A stretch of DNA of 64,000 bases from Manis javanica (Eukaryota; Chordata; Mammalia; Pholidota; Manidae): the NCBI RefSeq assembly GCF_040802235.1, contig NC_133167.1, positions 9,292,501 through 9,356,500 on the forward strand, read 5' to 3'. Each line of letters starts with the position of its first letter. Position 1 is the first letter of the stretch. The position numbers and the translations under genes are program-made. This document shows, piece by piece, positions 61,045 through 64,000 of this stretch. The notes under the pieces are model-generated. The model did not search any database and was not told the origin of the DNA. It worked only from the letters and a program-made list of their open reading frames with translations.

Positions 61045-61275
61045 CATTCACTAGGGGTTTCCTGTGTCGGGCACAGAGCTAAGCAGTTTCATTCATTATC
61101 TCATTTATCTTTAGAAGAACTCTTTGTGGTGGCTTCCTTATGTTGGCACCTTCACCAGTGATGGAACTGGGGCCCAGAGAGGGTAAATTTCCAACGATGG
61201 CTTAGTTAATAACTGGCACAATTGGGACTCAAAACCAGCTTTATTTAATGTTAAAGTCTATGTTCTTGAACTGAC
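61045..61275 (-). repeat. MIR SINE, antisense
   Basis: TTTCCTGTGTCGGGCACAGA, CATTCATTATCTCATTTATC, AACTGGGGCCCAGAGAGGGT and TTGGGACTCAAAACCAGC blocks are in order. Confidence 0.8.
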
Positions 61276-61338
61276 ATTCTTTTGCCTTCCTTAAGAAACA
61301 GTTAAGCTTTCTGTGACATTTCCTCTCCCACTAGACCC

Positions 61339-61463
61339 TTGCAAAAGTGCAAATTACAGAATGTTACAGGCAAACTATTCCACAGAGCTGAATGGCAGCT
61401 TGAGTGTTCATGCTTGGGGAGAGCAACAAATTCTTTCCAGTGCAACAAATTCTCTCTTTCCAG
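61339..61463 (+). repeat. diverged duplicate sequence, copy A
   Basis: It aligns with 63127-63256 (about two thirds identity by eye, one gap). Shared landmarks are GCAAATTACAG / GCAAATTTCAG, TTACAGG, GAATGG and GAGAGCAACA(A/G)ATTCT. At the same relative place each copy carries its own short local tandem. Confidence 0.6.
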
Positions 61464-61849
61464 TCACCAACATATCTTTTTCACCCAAATTTACCTGGTT
61501 TACATGGTCCACGGTGTTATAATTTTGTATAGACACCCACCAAGTAGGGAGGACCCTGCTTTCCACTGGTTCTCTTCTCCTGCAAGAAGCACGTGGTAAT
61601 TTTTACCTTATGCTCTGTGACCAATGTTCTTCATTATCTGATAGAGATCTTCAATTATTCCGTTATTGAAATATATAGATTGTAGATACTGAAATAGATA
61701 CATCTTCTATTGTTCCATTGTACCTTTTATTGCCTGACAGTTATGTGCCAGAGACTCAAATAGCAGTGATTCTCTCTTGGGTTATCTTGTAATGTGAAGC
61801 CTCAAAAATCATCATCGAAGATTTGAGGTCAGCAAATTAGTGTAGAAAG

Positions 61850-61990
61850 AAAAAGAGACCTGAGTTCTGGTTCCATGTTTCCCTAACTAGCTCTGTGACA
61901 CTAGATGGTCTCTTTGAGGTCAGTTTCCTAATTTATGGGACATGGAGAATACACTGTTTCTAAGTTTTTTTCCCATCTCTAGAATACAGT
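61850..61990 (+). repeat. MIR-like SINE fragment
   Basis: GACCTGAGTTCTGGTTCCAT, AGCTCTGTGACACTAGATGG and GTTTCCTAATTTATGGGACA follow the MIR middle part. Confidence 0.6.
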
Positions 61991-61999
61991 GATTCTAAT

Positions 62000-63115
62000 G
62001 TTCCAGTGGTTTCCATCCCCACACTGGTAAAAAGCAACGTGCAGCCTGTTGTTTGGCTGTGGTCGGTAAGCTGTTAACTCCTCTTAATCTTGGCCAAAGT
62101 GCAATGAGTTTTAGTATCTAGCAAGCCTGAAAAAATGAGAAACAAGATTGGTAAATTTTTAAAGATAACGAAGGACCTATCTTTCTGACTCCACCGCCTG
62201 AATGGGTCCTGGAACAAGCAGAATGAGGACAACGGGGAAATTATAAATCTGTACATAGAGTGACTCTGCCAAAGACCGACCCTGGAGCTTCCTCTCGGTT
62301 GGCAAAACTACACTGACACCTTGAGCAGACAGATAGGCAATGCCAGGGATGTATTTACGTACCTGCAGGGATATAAAGTAAACTCATGCACGGGACATGA
62401 AAGGAAAATTCAATTTAGTTGAGTGATGAGACTCCCTCACTTTTAATGAAGGGAGAGAAAAGCGCACATCCTTAGTTTTCTCAGTCATGTCCTGGGGGTG
62501 GCGGCATGGGGGTGGATTTATTATGACTCAAGGCAGAATTTTCTATCTTTAGGCTTTGGAAAACAGCTCAGTGTAAATGAAGGATGGGCTTCCTTTCTGT
62601 CGTGGAGATGTATGCTACAATTAGCAGAAGCTGATGGAGCAGTTTTAGAGAAGATATAACTGACTTGAGCCAGCAGCACATAAAGCACAGATCTGGCTCT
62701 ACTTCCACCGTATCATTATGTGATGCATTTCAGGCTCGGTGAACAATCTCAGGGCCTTAAACAAGTATTGAGTGCCAGTCCCATTCACAGCAGAGCTCAC
62801 AAGCGGGGTTCATCCCCCCTATATAAAAGATGTGAGGCATACTTTTCTGATCCACACAAAGGCACAATTCAGAAGCCTGAGATTGCACAAAGTGAAGGCT
62901 GGCGGCAGATGCTTAGGCAATTCACAAATAGTACCACAAATCCTTCATTACACTTCAGCCATTGCATTAAGCAGGATCTTGTTATTTTGCGATGATTTTA
63001 GAAAGTGATTATCATTTCCAAATTAAGCTTTAAGAAGCACATTTGTCGATCGTTTATTTTAGCTCACGTTCAGGAAAGTGCAGGGATTTATTATTTCATA
63101 GACACGGGGAACCAG
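62000..63115. other. repeat-poor stretch, no gene recognised
   Basis: No named repeat and no convincing ORF. It is unique-looking between 62500 and 63060. Confidence 0.35.
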
Positions 63116-63126
63116 CAAAGTGCATT

Positions 63127-63256
63127 GGTAAAAATAGCAAATTTCAGACTATTACAGGTGAATGATTTCACCAAGTTGAATGGACAGCCTGTTTTGATGC
63201 CTGGTGAGAGCAACAGATTCTCTTGTTCCATTTTTTTCTCTTGTTCCATTTCATGG
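63127..63256 (+). repeat. diverged duplicate sequence, copy B
   Basis: Partner of 61339-61463 at an offset of 1787-1788 bp, same orientation. It carries a local tandem of TTCTCTTGTTCCAT at 63219-63250. Confidence 0.6.
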
Positions 63257-63360
63257 AAATGCTTTGGTAAAAAGGCACTTAAAAATATGTATTTGTGTGT
63301 GCTAACTATGAATATTCCTTTACTCCGAAATGATTTGAAGTTGACAATATAGGAAATAAC

Positions 63361-63441
63361 ATTCATATATATAATATATGACTATTATATGAATATACAT
63401 GAATATCAATATATAATATGAATATAATATGAATATTATAG
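63361..63441. repeat. AT-rich low-complexity repeat
   Basis: Degenerate ATATGAATAT units. Confidence 0.85.
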
Positions 63442-64000
63442 AGACAGAAAATGAGGAACAAGGGAAAAAGGGAAACCCAAGTGGGTCAACCTAAGGGTTC
63501 AGGGAGTTCGTGCCACCAACCTGAAGACGGGCTCCGAGCGCTGCGGTGCCCCGGCAATGTTCACTCTAGACCAGTTCTGTCTCCTCTAGACCAGTTCTGT
63601 GGTGGCTTGTTCCACAGGGAGGAAACTAGATTGCTGCTAGCAGCCATTTGGCTCTTGGCCTGTTGTGCACACAGTTGGCCATTTCACTCTTTGCAAGCAG
63701 TTCCCTTACAAAGAGAGTGATTACAATAAGTCATGCATTGCACTAAATACTAAATATCAACTATTTGAGAAAAAAGACTTCTTTCAGTAGATAAGACATG
63801 ACATGGCACAACATTCAAAGACACAGAGCAGCATGCAGCAAAATGTCTCCCGGGGTCACATGTGCCTGAGCCACCCAGTTAGCTTCTCAGCTACCAGGGT
63901 TTTGTGTTTTGAAGTATCCCACCAAGTGTACTGCTGAGGGTACTTTCCTCTACCCTGTATCATTCACAGGCATTTCCTCCAGGAAATCTCTTGATGATCT
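63442..64000. other. no gene recognised; 20-bp-period tandem inside
   Basis: TCTAGACCAGTTCTGT occurs at 63565-63580 and 63585-63600. The 89-codon frame at 63451-63720 spans this tandem and has no domain. Confidence 0.4.

Noticed and set aside
1-64000. Search for CRISPR arrays, operons or bacterial promoters
   Set aside because: The sequence is mammalian; no regularly spaced direct repeats with unique spacers were seen.

Overview
The window looks like mammalian (placental) nuclear DNA, intergenic or intronic. I found no intact cellular gene, no tRNA or rRNA gene and no CRISPR. The evidence for a mammal is a full-length LINE-1 on the minus strand, many old mammalian-wide repeats (MIR, L2, MaLR/MLT1-type LTRs, MER5-type hAT transposons, ERVL), low CpG and low coding density. 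I see no Alu, B1/B2, carnivore CAN-SINE, horse ERE or ruminant BovB/tRNA-Glu SINE. The L1 3' end looks laurasiatherian, and with the lack of young SINEs a pangolin-like or related lineage is possible. That placement is a low-confidence inference.

Layout. Bases 97-7848 hold one L1 insertion on the minus strand (112-7833), bounded by a perfect 15-bp target-site duplication. In its own 5'-to-3' order it has a 5' UTR, ORF1 (one in-frame stop), ORF2 (endonuclease and reverse transcriptase, broken by several frameshifts and stops), and an unusually long 3' region. That 3' region contains a foreign cassette of about 1.6 kb (347-1982), flanked on both sides by A-tracts, which carries the decayed transmembrane part of a retroviral envelope gene. 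This L1/env chimera is the most striking object in the window.

From 7.85 to 30 kb there are scattered old repeats: L1 scraps, MIRs, MaLR LTRs, an ERV-like solo LTR, an L2 split by a later L1, an L1 end with a twin-priming-like inversion, and a MaLR LTR with its internal region. A short protein-like stretch of unknown identity lies at about 11.6-12.0 kb on the minus strand. From 30 to 49 kb there are a hAT element with an 8-bp target duplication, more MaLR, L2 and MIR copies, a long degenerate plus-strand L1, a nested ancient repeat, and a decayed ERVL pol segment. From 49 to 64 kb there are a possible A-tailed retrocopy, a MaLR LTR, MER5A, an L1 3' end, an L2 3' end, a G-quadruplex-prone tract, and a diverged pair of about 125-bp sequences 1.8 kb apart.

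The elements form no pathway. The window is a record of layered transposon insertions, with repeat-free islands between them that could hold regulatory DNA, which cannot be judged from one sequence.
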